Assembly (NCBI GenBank): GCA_009869945.1
Contig: WIXG01000061.1
Coordinates: 220,136 to 284,135 of the forward strand
From: Mesaphorura yosii
Taxonomy: Eukaryota > Arthropoda > Collembola > Poduromorpha > Tullbergiidae
Length of the DNA stretch: 64,000 bases
Direction: 5' to 3'
Positions within the stretch are counted from its first letter, which is position 1, and each line of letters opens with the position of its first letter. Of this stretch, positions 36,784 to 48,061 are shown in pieces. The notes beneath the pieces were generated by a model, which saw only the letters and a program-made list of their open reading frames with translations, was not told where the DNA came from and ran no database searches. The translations under genes were made by a program, and so were the position numbers.

Positions 36784-38178
36784 ATGTCAATTCTTTCTTT
36801 CTCAATAATATTGTGCTCTTCCCATCAACCCTGCGACCTTACGACGTTAGTGGGTTTACTCCTACTTACACAAATTATTTTTTCGCCGTCGAATTGTTTA
36901 CCATCCAATCAAGGTCCATTCCATAGCACTTTTTTGCATTACATTGTACGTGGCTCGCTAATCAGTTGGCCGAATTTGTTGTACTTTGTCCTTTTATCAC
37001 CGAAAAGGAATATGGACTCTTGTTTTTTGTTGGACTTTTGATACTTTCAATTACTCAGTCATTGTGGTTGCGGTGAAGCCGTTCTCTCTCTTAGCATTCA
37101 TCAACTATGATATCACTGGACTTTGAACAAAAACATCGTCGCTGTGTGTTAATTTGTATGTGTGAATAACTTGTAAGGCAAGAAATGAATAAACTGTTAC
37201 GCTGCTGAATCTTGAATTTATGGTCAGATCAGTGAAATCAGCTCAAGTCGCAGAATCGGCAAAATATTGATCCTGATAAATGTATCGGTATTTCACATCA
37301 GTTGTAGGGTTTGGCTCACTGTCTGGTCACGGACAAGGACAAGAATGCAACTCTGATAGCATGTCGGCGTTATGATTCATTTAATCCAATTGATTCATTC
37401 CAACATTTCCATTGCTCTTTGCGTAACGTAGGGTTGATTTTGATTCCTGCGTGTCTAATCTAATAAATTTGTTTTTGCTGAATTGCAGGCACGTGTGTGG
37501 GGTACAGCTTACAAGATACGTTCGCGTGACATTGAGAACGTCGTGCAGCAGCTCGATCTCAGAGAAGTCATGGGCTATGAACGAGTCCCCATTGACTTCC
37601 ATCCCGTCGCTGATCACCCACTCAACGAGTTTGATGTCAAACCCCAAGCGGATAATTATGCAAACTCAAACGACTGTGCTGGCTTCACTACTGGCAGGAA
37701 TTTCTTGTCGACCGCAGACATGGACGTCGATGATGAGCGTGGGCTTCTAAACAGCGTCAGCAGCAACGGAAGCAGTTTGCATGGCGAAAATGAAAGCGAC
37801 AGCGGTCTCAGCGTGAATGACAGCGAGAGTAAGTCGGAAACCGACACGGAGTACGAATCGGAAGACTCGATTTCCGGATCTGAAGATGACGAAGACCCCG
37901 ATCCGCACTACGAGGACATCAAATTCGGAAGAGCTTTCAGAGCGATCATGTACTTTGGCTCGGAGCAGAACGAGCACTACGTTGGGCCAGCCCCAGCGTT
38001 TGACATGGCGAAGCAGATCTACGAGTGCGTCGGGTTCAGCGGGAGAAACATTGACTACCTCCTGAATTTGTGCGACTCGATGCGAGAAATCTGTGATGAA
38101 GCATTAGACTCACATTTGCGTGAACTCGAGAGTATCGTTCGCTCTTTGCGAGCAACAGCAGCAAATCACGACTCTTGA
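34881..38178 (+). CDS. CHAC2: ChaC gamma-glutamylcyclotransferase, isoform with terminal exon B
   Basis: Same first two exons as isoform A, joined instead to terminal exon B (37489-38178, acceptor AATTGCAG) to give 288 residues. Exon B re-encodes the same half of the domain: [10 protein letters not shown] matches [10 protein letters not shown] of exon A. The catalytic glutamate lies in [10 protein letters not shown], which aligns with the family REKGGY loop without a gap. [12 protein letters not shown] and [13 protein letters not shown] cover the rest. Between the halves is an insert of about 100 residues, rich in Ser, Asp and Glu (around residues 115-200), likely a disordered loop. Both acceptors are in the same phase, so the choice is compatible with either. 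AATAAA lies at 38182, four bases past the stop. An alternative reading is that B alone is used and A is a premature 3' end, or that they serve different tissues. Confidence 0.82.
35316..36333 (+). other. Long intron of ChaC before terminal exon A
   Basis: At 1018 bases this intron is roughly ten times the usual length in this window, fitting the extra room that alternative last-exon choice often needs. It contains a T-rich tract at 35340-35370. Nothing else recognisable. Confidence 0.6.
37188..37193 (+). terminator. Poly(A) signal after ChaC terminal exon A
   Basis: AATAAA (in GAATAAACTG) 405 bases after the stop of exon A and 296 bases before exon B starts, the position expected for alternative last-exon polyadenylation. 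Confidence 0.5.
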
Positions 38179-38181
38179 AAG

Positions 38182-38187
38182 AATAAA
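38182..38187 (+). terminator. Poly(A) signal after ChaC terminal exon B
   Basis: AATAAA only four bases after the exon B stop; another AATAAA lies at 38377-38382. Either could end the longer isoform. Confidence 0.5.
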
Positions 38188-39124
38188 CAGTGCCTCAACT
38201 ACGAATAATTCAACCAACTCACACTCAGATCAAACAATTGCTGGAGACAGAATAGCAGTGTGATACTTATCTGGAAATTAAGGAGGAATTGAGATTGACC
38301 CATTTCCGTCTTGTTTACAAAGTCTAAGAGGTGTACGTCGTATTAAGATCATGAAAGGACGCGCAGTATTGACGTCAATAAACACTTCGTCGCGTGGCAT
38401 GCACTTTTATAATGTTAATATAATATTCTTTAAGCAATTAAAAATATCGTACGTTACGTAAGCAGTCATTAGCTAAGTATTGATCATTTATGTCGTGCCT
38501 CTCCCAACGCGGCCGAGATAGATTGTAACACGCTTAGCATTAGTTGTGGTTTGTACGCAGAGGTTCCAACTCAAACATACTTCGTTTGGTCCAGTGAGTC
38601 CACCCCAAATTATATCTGACATATTTCTGTAATTCGGTTAAGGATGTCGTGTAATTTCAGTAATAAACCAGAGCTATTCTTTGGTATTTATTCTTCGCAT
38701 TACTGGGTCGATTTGCGAAATGCTGGCACGTATTGGTACAGGATTCTTAAGCATAATCTGGGCATGGCATTAAATAGCCATGAAACAAGTCACTTATATG
38801 GAATACATTTCAAGTCATTTACAAGTATTCTGGGATTTCATCCGGAAATTCATTCACCTTTTTTAATCATCATCAATGATGACTCATCATTCATCAATTT
38901 CATTATTTGAATTCTAACGCACCGGCACACGAGAGTGAATGCAAATTCGCCGAATGATCAGAAAATATTATTTTACTACTCCAAGGAATAAAGCATAATA
39001 ACGAAGAGTAGAGTTTTAAAACACCTCTGCGAAATAAGGACCGCAGTTATTAATAAAAATGAAGTTTAAGCCTCCTCTTGAACATCAAACCAGGAACCAA
39101 ATTCTTCGTCTGTCAGCCTTCCTT
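38183..39124. other. Convergent spacer between ChaC and CDIN1
   Basis: AT-rich 0.9 kb holding two 3' UTRs tail to tail. A free-standing 88-codon frame at 38644-38910 has no recognisable domain. No other structure seen. Confidence 0.45.
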
Positions 39125-40626
39125 CTATTTCACGTCTGAAAGCAATGCAAAACTCTAAGTAGAACCTGGAATACTACCATATGAGATACGAGTAATTTTG
39201 GCTTACCATTGCTTGACATTACAGCAGCGTCGTCCCTAGACTCCATTGCAGATTTCAAGTGTACAATGTCATTTGGGAGTTGATCACGAATTAGAATGCC
39301 TGTTCTCGTGTCTGATTGCAGCGTATCAATGTATCCAAGCCAATAAATAACAAGACCAGGACCAAATCTGTGAAGTGAATGTATTTTTGTATGATTATTT
39401 CTCTAGTTATTCGAGGAGCGAATACTGGACGTATTGCTTTGTCTTGTTATTCTTACCGGTTCCAATAACTAACCAACTGGTCTTCCAAGTAGCTTTGATG
39501 CGTCTCTACATCGGCAAACGTAGCTTTGCTTTCGATCCAGTTCACAACCTGCCCTGCAATGGCTATGAACAAATGGCGATGAGGATCAGTTCTAAAATGA
39601 AGTTCTTACTGGACAGACGAACCTATTGGAACTTCTAACTTGAAGTCTGGAGTCTTGTCATACCCCTGCTTCCGCAATACACTTTCGTCCACAAACCAAA
39701 TGTTAAGGTTGGATAACTTTTCCTTCAGTATTTGCTCATACTCCGCTCCAATCGAACTAGCCATCAAAATATTAGTAAACAGGTTTCAAATTTTCACAAG
39801 TTAGGTTTGGTGGCGGCGACGCATACTTTTTTATGGCATCAGGTATAGGTCCATACTGGTCATCATGAATTGTGCACTGTTTCAGGAGATGCCAGTAATT
39901 AGAACCAAAAACCATTGAATTTCAAATCTACTTACCAAATAAACTTCGTACGCCAAATTCCTGTCTTCAATCTGTGTCGTGTCCCTTAACAGCCTGGATA
40001 CTTCCTGCTTCAGCACGGCAAGATTTGAAAAATAGTTTGGGGTTTCAGGAGGTTCAGGCTCGGTTTGGGTTGAGGCTCTACCACTGCTCGACGACGCAAT
40101 ACTTAACGCGTTATACTTTTCAATTTCTCTTTTCTGGTGTTCACGAAGATATCCTTCCAAAATAAATTTTGCAACCAAGACAGGACAAATCTGAATTTCA
40201 TCAGCAAGCCTTAAAATTATGCCTGGAGCTTCTTTGGACGAAACGGAATGGCAGTATCTGAGCGTTAAAAACATAAAATAATTCAGAATAGGTCTATACG
40301 TGAATGTGTGATTGATTGACAGTTGTGTACCTTCTGTAATATTCAGCTTTCTTGTCTGGAGCATTGTGTTTCGAATGATTTGCCTTCATCTTCCTTTGGA
40401 CATAAGCTCCCAAGATACTTCCTAACGTCAATGGTGACATCCTGTGTAGTTGTGACACAATTCGCAATTATTTAAAGTTGCCCACAAATGGCTGGAGCAA
40501 CACTAGCATGACGCTTGTGACCTATACTTACAGAGGGTATTTCTCCTCCAGCGCACTCTGACAGCCCCTGATGCCATTTCTTTCAATTGTATTGATTATA
40601 TCGTCGTACACGTCTTGTCCCATCAT
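39125..40626 (-). CDS. CDIN1: CDIN1-like PD-(D/E)XK nuclease (CDAN1-interacting)
   Basis: Homologue of CDIN1 (C15orf41), a predicted restriction-type nuclease that binds codanin-1; in humans its loss causes congenital dyserythropoietic anaemia type I. Eight exons, 5' to 3': 40626-40532, 40441-40331, 40257-39936, 39876-39827, 39756-39623, 39562-39457, 39367-39207, 39135-39125; 329 residues against 281 in human. An N-terminal helical domain contains MKANHSKHNAPDKKAEYY. The nuclease core has GYDKTPDFKLEVPI, then NWIESKA, giving the D...E-x-K active-site pattern, and SYWNRFGPGLVIYW. An extra Ser/Thr/Glu/Pro-rich stretch (around residues 120-145) accounts for the added length. The start could also be the upstream in-frame ATG at 40719; I chose 40626 because human CDIN1 has a short N-terminus. 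The last junction is less certain: it adds only three residues before a TAG. Confidence 0.88.
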
Positions 40627-41424
40627 GATGCAAACGGACTCCGTCACGGAAGTGAGAACACCGGAACTCAAAATTAACCCTGGAACGCATGAGTGTTTCA
40701 TGATAGGATAGTGTGCCATGTCACTGACTACTTCGTAACTTTTTTACTTGCCTGATACCGGTTCTGAATCAGGGAAACACTCGGAACATCAACTTGGACA
40801 CCTTGATGACGTGACCGTGGGAGTAATATCATAGCCCAATCTGCAACACAAAGGGCAAGTCAGACCGTTCCAATTCTAAGCTCAAGTCCCGATTGAGTGT
40901 CTGATCCAGCGTGTGTGTGTGTGTGTAAATTGCAGCCTCCTTTATAAAGTGCGAGAAGTTAATTCGAGTTACTGTTTAGTTATATAGCCTCCGCAATTAA
41001 TTTCTACGGTAAATAGTTTCGTAGGTCAGAATCTTACTTGCAAGCGCGCCGCTGAAAATTACAAAACGCATACACAAATGCTTGCATTTGTTGTGTATCT
41101 CATTCTCGTTCAGTTTAGCGGCAACACAAGAGAGAGCTTTCGAATTTTGAAATGAGATCTTCAATTTGACTCAATTTCAATTTCAGTCTGTCCTCCGCTC
41201 CGCTGTCGGCTGAATAAACTTTCAAGTAAGCGGGTTCTTGTTTTACTAATCTTTAAATCGCCTACCGGATAATCTTTGCAGTTATTAGTAATCTTTCAAA
41301 TAGTTAAGTTTCCCCCACGAAACTTGGCAAGATGGAACAGTGACTCTTCTGTGACACATCTGACATCAACTTTCGTCTTCATCCAGTGTACTGAAGTAAC
41401 TGAAGCTTAAACTCCCGACTGCAA
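40627..41424. other. Divergent promoter region between CDIN1 and the unidentified gene
   Basis: About 0.8 kb between two start codons pointing away from each other. It contains a (GT)8 microsatellite at 40911-40926. No TATA box in a convincing place and no coding exon. Confidence 0.5.
40911..40926. repeat. (GT)8 microsatellite
   Basis: Sixteen bases of uninterrupted GT dinucleotide repeat. Confidence 0.9.
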
Positions 41425-42659
41425 ATGGGACACCGTGGCCGTGGCCCTATGCAGAACACACCGGGCAAAATGGCAGATGAACATGGCGGCGCACCACCGA
41501 ACAGTAAGACTCTCTGAAGTAGAAACATTAGCTAATGCTTTAGTACACATAATCGAGGCAAGGCATTTACTAAATTGGCACTGAATTTTGTTGTAGAAAA
41601 GTGGAAGGAGACGCCGACACCACCAACTTCGAAGCCAAGCCTGCAACGCTATTGTTCCGAACATGGAATTTCCTTGAGAAGAATTATTCGAGCAAATCGG
41701 CAGTGTTTGTCCCAAACAAGCGTGCCCAACGTGGGCAGGGTGTATTGGAATAATTTTTCGCCACCTCAAGGATTCGTTAACGACGGTAAGCCCTGAACAC
41801 GTGCTCAATTTGGGATGATAAAAGCAGTGCAATAGTGCATTGCTTTAATTCGTAAGGATTCATAAGTGTTTGAAGCTCTCTGATCGAGGATTTGTTACAT
41901 AACATTCATCTGATTCATCTCTGTGTTCTAGTTGATGATGCGTTCTCACAAGAGCACTCCCAGGACGATGAAATGGTCTCTCCTGCAGTCTTATTGACCA
42001 AATCATCTGATCGGCGGACACAGCCAAAACCGAGAAGGCCAATTATTGACCCAAACTTCAATATGGATGAAATGATTCCCCTTCCCACCAACTCTACGGG
42101 TAGCGCTTCGACTGAATATATTTACTTGGAAATCGATTCATTAGTAGTTGCCTTTCGAAGGATAATTTTTAATTTTGCCATTTTTCTATCAGGTGACAGT
42201 GATAGAAGGGCAGAAAGTACATCTACGGAAAACATCGAAGGAAGCGATGAATTCGTGGACGACGATCTTTCGGACTCACTGATCTGCAGTATGAGCCAGC
42301 AAGCCGAGGACGAGTATTTCGGTGTTGGTGGTCTGAAGTTGGGCGATAAGACGAACGAGGAAAGTGAAGATTCCCGCAACAGAGAACTGAACAAGCGACC
42401 CGTTTCTCCGGTACTCTTTGATGTACCTGTTTCCGATATTGATGAAGATATTAAAGATAACAATAACAAGTATTCTACTCCGCTGAATCCAAGCTCGCGT
42501 CGTGTTCGCGCGCCAATCGCAAGCAGACAATCAGTTAGGAGAAAGTTGGAATTGGTATCTCCAACTGTGCCCACAGTAAATCTAGATAATGCAAACGCTG
42601 GCTTTGACGAGATGGACGACGACATGGATAGTTTTCTTAGTGGAATTGAACTTCCTTGA
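41425..42659 (+). CDS. Unidentified acidic, mostly disordered protein
   Basis: I do not recognise this gene. Four exons (41425-41503, 41597-41785, 41932-42099, 42193-42659) give 300 residues with consistent phase. There is no signal peptide. The first 30 residues are Gly/Arg/Pro-rich. A compact segment around 40-85 (SLQRYCSEHGISLRRIIRAN, then YWNNFSPPQGF) looks like the only folded or motif-bearing part. The rest is Ser/Asp/Glu-rich with short basic patches (SSRRVRAPIASRQSVRRKLE) and ends in an acidic, hydrophobic tail, FDEMDDDMDSFLSGIELP, of a type often used to bind a partner. These features suggest a nuclear adaptor, possibly in DNA repair or transcription, but that is inference. The third intron (42100-42192) is 93 bases with no stop in frame, so it can be retained without breaking the protein. 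Confidence 0.65.
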
Positions 42660-43476
42660 CAGACTCGAGTTAATTGTTTCGCAGCCTAGATTCAAGGCCG
42701 GCGAAAGTTTTATTTTGTTAAACTGACGAAAATTGACCTTATTCTAAAGCTAGTAATTACAATGTTAAACTCGCATTAATTAAGTTAGTCAACGCAGTAA
42801 GTGCTGGACTCACCGAATTCTTATTCTTATTCCTTTTACACGTTCATATTTTCGAAACGACTGGCTTTTATACCCTGTATTAAGGTTTTGTACATATTCT
42901 TATTCGATCAGTTATTTAAAGCTGATGTTGACGTTAATAAAATGAGTAACTTCAATTTTTCACGTGTACGGGTCTCTAATGTCGGTGAAGCTGTGAATTT
43001 GTGAATGGAATTCCTAGCGTAGTGGCTTTTTCCAACAAAGTCCCACACGAAGCGTACGTTAGGTTAGCGAATAGAAGCTTATGCGTAGGAGGGACGCGTA
43101 CGGAGAAATATTTGCGAATTATTGATTTTCCAACCACGCTCACGACTCACAGCTACGCAAAAACGTTTGCGCATGGCTTCCAGTGCGGTTTGAAAATATG
43201 TCTATTTATTCATCAAGCTCTTTCAAATTCAAGCTCATAGATCATAGCATCCTACTGGGTAGATAATTGTAATAATTGTAGGAGGTAGAAAAGAAGTATT
43301 TAATTCTAAGACTAGCTTAATTCATGCACACCTTAGAGAAATGGAAAAAATTACTTTCGAGAACAAAGGGGTTCTCAACTAAGTATTAAAGTACAAAATT
43401 CTTCATCGCTCCAAATAGTTTCTTAATACTTACCAGCTAATCAAGAATAAATTGGTCACATAAATTTCGAATTCAA
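42660..43476. other. Spacer between the unidentified gene and the FAM234-like gene
   Basis: About 0.8 kb, AT-rich. AATAAA at 42936-42941 probably ends the upstream gene. The rest should hold the FAM234-like promoter. No exon or repeat visible. Confidence 0.5.
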
Positions 43477-46400
43477 ATGCTGGGCAATTGTCAGATGAAC
43501 GAGACCAAGTTGGAGGTTTGCGAGAGCTACGAAGAGACGGAGCTGAGCGACGTGGACGATGACTTGTTTGTGCGCACGGGTGGCAAGAATGGGTTCCGTC
43601 TGGAATTCAATGACATATCAAAGAAACCGCTGATGGCTCCCAGAAAGAGAAGGGTACGTCCACTTCTGCTTATAGCACAGAAAAAGCGCGTGCCTTCATT
43701 AAGTTTCCAAGTTTCATTTCTCTGGCGTTCCAGGACATGGACCACCTCGTGAACGGTTTCCACACTGAAGTGAGGTCGACTCCTGCCGCGTTCAGGGTCC
43801 TGTGCATGCCCATCTGCTACATTGTCGTCGCCACACTTTCTATGCTTGGTAAGAGCAACCACAACAATGACTGTAATAACCCAATGACAGTACACAGTTT
43901 ATGACAACTTCTAACGATTGTCTCATTTGCCAGGTTTGATTGCTGTGATTGCATTTCTGTCACACTACGTTCCCATTCCGAATGCGCTGTTGAAATTTTG
44001 GAATAAATCAAATTACGAGGACATAAATTTTATAGTACCTTGTGATAATATTCAGGTAGAAGACGTGTGGGTCAAACAGGTATGTAGCTCCGTTAATCCA
44101 TACTTTCTCTTGGTACTTCTCTTCATCTGCATTTTTAATGGCTAGTTTCCCAAACTGCTGACGGAGTCCGCATTTCGACTAGTTGACTTGAACCGGGACG
44201 GGGTGAATGACATCATATTTGGTTTCGCGACGGGTAATTAATACTTAGCCATCACCTTGCGCATGGTATCAAATACTCTTATGCTAATTCCCATTGTCCA
44301 ATTAAATTGCAGGGGCCGATGGCTACGATGTCCCAAAGTTCGTCTGTGATATCTACTTTCAAAGCCAGTTTCCATGCTTTGGAGGTGTGCTGGCACTAAA
44401 CGGAAAGGACGGAAATGAGCTCTGGAGATTTTGGACCGAGCACGAGGTGTTTGCCTTGAATTGTAATGAGGACATTACTCAAGACGGAATAAGCGACTGT
44501 TTGATATCCGGAAGAGCAGGAGTGAGTGCAATAAATACTTAAATATGTGGAGAGAAAGCGGTGAAAGGTTTACAGTCTAGACTAGTAAACTTTTACTTTC
44601 ACCAACAGGTATTTTATGCTGTGAATGGCCAGAATGGGACCTTGATTTGGGCTTTCTCCGACGAAAATGTGAAGAATTCAATAATGAACGTGTACACGGC
44701 TCAGTTTGTGCGAGACTTAAACGATGACGGAATTGTCGATGTGCTGGCCACTCACGGCGGAGATCCCTTGGCCGAACCAGGTACAAACGCATTTTGTGCT
44801 TGAAGAATCGCTGTGAATTATGAGTCTTACTAAATACCGCTCGCCGCTGTCGCGTGGTTTCCACAGCCAGCCCAACTCGCTTAACGGGGAAATTGCTTTT
44901 ACTGAATGGCAAGAATGGCGAGACGCTTCAATGGCTTGAAACGCCCGACCGTCAAGAAACGTACTACTCTCCGCAGGTTCTGACTAAATTGGATGGCACG
45001 GACTGGGTGCTGTTCGGGACGGGAGGAGAAACTCATGGTGGAGGCCTTTACTTAATTTCTATGCAGGATTTATTCAAAGGGTTGAGTTCGAATGTGAGTA
45101 CTGCTTTATCCGCTTTTTTGTATATATTAATCTGACAAGATGTGTTATTAATGGGTCATTTACCTATGACCAGATAAAAACCATTTACAAAGATAGCTTC
45201 AAGGGTGTGATGGTACCACCGGTGATAACCGATGTGACGAAAGACGGTGTTCAGGACATTGTAATGGCAATGTTCAATTCCACTGTGGTAGCGTTTGATG
45301 GAAATACTTTTCAGCAAATATGGAACTACACGTTTCCATCTTCAGAAACCTACACGTAAGCGCAGAAGAGCAAATAAGGATTAGAGAATAGTTAATTATG
45401 GCTTGCTTACGACAGAACACCAACTCCTGGATTTTTCAACGATGACGCCATCCCTGACTTCCTGGTGAAATACCAAACTGGTCCAGGCTTTCCTGTGTAC
45501 TATCACGCTCAGGTATTTTCAATGAAGCCGCGATACCGATGCATGGACTTGCATTTATCATCCCACTAATTTATATTTAGACCACGGTGTTGGACGGCAG
45601 AACAGGGCTCCCATTGTTGCAGGAACCAATTATGGACAGCATAGGCTCGCAGTCTTCCACGCCTCTGATTCGCGTACAGGGTTATGGCAATGACATTTTC
45701 TTATACTGGAGTTCAAATTGCAAAGGATTTGAGGGAAACTCCACCCAGTTTGCATTCAAAAAAGGTAAGATCATCATCAGGAATCGTATTGCTGGGTAGA
45801 AAGAATCAATCCGAACGTTCGACTGCACTGCAGGTTCGACAGTTCACGAGCAAAGTCGTGCTGATTTTTGCAAATTGAGATTTGATTCATCCTACGTCAA
45901 TCAAATGAGGGCGTTCAATCGAGCAACGGGCCTTCCGGGTTCTCTCGTTTACGACTCAGGTGGGCAGAATTGCTTTCAGCGTTCTTCTGCTCGGCTCAGT
46001 TTCCATTTAACTGACTCAACTGTGTTATGAAACAGAATTCAGGAATGAAGTTGAGCACATGGCAGTCGTGGACACTTCCTTGGAAGGCCAAGCATATCTG
46101 CAGAAGCATCCAGAAATGTGGCAATATTATGGCCGAGAGGACAGGCAAGAATATCAAGACGGCCAGAATCGACAGGATGATATTCCCGACGACAGGCCGA
46201 CCGGCAAGGAAGAAAGGGGAAGACAAGTGTTTTCCGACTCCTTCACATCACCGTTGTACAAAATGAACCCGAGCCCGCTTGAATTCATGAACAATGTAGC
46301 AGGGTACAAACTTCCCTTCCAGCCCTCGTACAATGTCCCACTCTCATCACAGCCCGAACTGACCGAAAACATCAAATACCCGTTGTACCACAACGTGAGG

Positions 46401-47868
46401 AAGCATGGTGGAGGAAAATTCAACCCCCAGCCGCAGCCCGCCAGCATTAATGAACCCATCAACGTGAACCGGCGGGGCAAATTGCAAATTGGAGTCGGCA
46501 ACGACAACAATTGGGGTACAGCTGGAACTGGAAGAGATGAGGAGATTCACCCGCAAAGAACTATGTATGGCGAAAGTCAACCTGCCCAGGATCGAGACAG
46601 TTACGGCAGTTATGGCATACCAAGAGAAAGTCCGTACGAGTCCATGCGCATGAACCCTTACCCTGCGACTGGCAGGCAAAGCCCATCATACTCTCAGTGG
46701 CAGTACAGGACTGCCCATAACAGTCAGTATTCCAGAGCAGGCCGAAGGACAAAACGACACATCGGCCCGCATGACATTGACGGAATTCAACGTCTGATAT
46801 CAACAGGTAACTGAAACGAAATGCTTCTTTTATTCCTGATTTCCTTGAAAAGTAGAAAGTGTTCTTGTCTTTGAATGCAAGCACGAAGTAACGAGCAGAG
46901 GCGATCATGCTCAAAACCGCTGTCCACAACGATAATCTGATTATCGCATTATTCTACCATTTTAGGGACACTGGCAAAGCCGTTGAACGCGTCTTCGAAT
47001 GATCCTGGCATTGATTTAATATTTGCAACCTACTGGTTCGAACCATCAAAAACAGATGCTGTAATTTTCAAATCTGCTGATTGTATTCAAAAGAAGTTGC
47101 CAGATGAAACTCTGCGCTTCGATGAATCAAGTACGTAAGGCAAACTAAATGGGCAAATGAGAGTGCATGTGCGTGCGCGTGCTCGCGTTTTAATTTCCGG
47201 ATTAGGCTAATTAAATCTTTCAGGCTGACAGTGAATTGAGTGAATGAAGCCAGCGCGGAACTAAAAAAGAAATATTTTTGTTGATGAGACGAAGCATGTG
47301 ATTTCCCAATCTGCAGCCTCATAAAGTCGTTTTCATGTTGGTCTATGATATTTTAGCGTTGCAGTTGAAATTCAAAAAGAATGGTTTAAATTTTCGGTCG
47401 GACTTTCCGAAATTTCCTTTCATGACTGCATGATTACTGTGATTTCGTGTTTTCACGCTAATTAATTCGTAATCCTTGCTCTTCGTAGGCAAATATTATG
47501 GGATGGATCACGATTCCTTTGAAGATGCGGTGACGACCGAATGCAGACAGACGTCGGAAGCAGGAGAGCTGAATGCGGCGACGGACGAGGGCGAGAAGGC
47601 GGACAAAATTTATGACGAACAAACGACATACAATCCCTTCGATATTCACATGGGACAAATGACAGTCTACAGGCTTCACATTTCGTGCACCTGCTCTGAG
47701 TCCAGTCTGCGCTCCAAGGCGGGAGGTGGCAATAAGCGTCGGTGTGGGAAGATTCTGGAAGATCAGCCGTGGAGTGGCTACATGGGGTCGCACGCTGACT
47801 CACACTTCCCTTATCGCACCACGACTCGAGCTCCGACTCCGAAACCTGTCACTTCGAAATCTGTCTGA
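43477..47868 (+). CDS. FAM234-like single-pass membrane protein with FG-GAP repeats
   Basis: Resembles FAM234A/B (ITFG3), type II membrane proteins with an integrin-alpha-like beta-propeller outside the cell; their function is poorly known. Fourteen exons: 43477-43653, 43734-43848, 43934-44079, 44146-44233, 44313-44521, 44609-44780, 44867-45093, 45174-45355, 45416-45512, 45581-45764, 45834-45959, 46036-46806, 46966-47130, 47489-47868; 1012 residues. An acidic cytoplasmic head precedes one transmembrane helix (about 79-107). Five FG-GAP calcium-loop motifs follow: DLNRDGVNDIIFG, ITQDGISDCL, DLNDDGIVDVL, DVTKDGVQDIVMA and FNDDAIPDFL. Exon 12 (257 codons) inserts a Gln/Asn/Pro/Tyr-rich, likely disordered stretch ending in a furin-type site RTKR (about 811-814). 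Length is nearly twice that of human FAM234A (552). An in-frame ATG at 43495 is an alternative start. Confidence 0.8.
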
Positions 47869-48055
47869 AGGGCTCCAGCAGCGCACTTATGAAAACGGGC
47901 AAGAAACAAAACAGGTTTGGAAATGGTGCTTCAGTCAAATGGCGTGTCGGTGTATTTTTACTTCATGACTCTAGTCATCTTTCTTTCTCTTTCGTTACAG
48001 CAGCTTTTGGGTTTTTGTTTTCTTCTGTATACATAATTTTGTGAGATTCATTTTT

Positions 48056-48061
48056 AATAAA
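48056..48061 (+). terminator. Poly(A) signal for the FAM234-like gene
   Basis: AATAAA 188 bases after the stop codon. Confidence 0.5.

Noticed and set aside
38644-38910. Free-standing 88-codon ORF between ChaC and CDIN1
   Set aside because: AT-rich composition, no domain, lies where two 3' UTRs meet; likely chance.
39066-39124. Alternative longer C-terminus of the CDIN1-like protein (REIEGRLTDEEFG frame)
   Set aside because: Out of phase with the upstream exon by one base; the in-phase reading stops at 39125, close to the human C-terminus.
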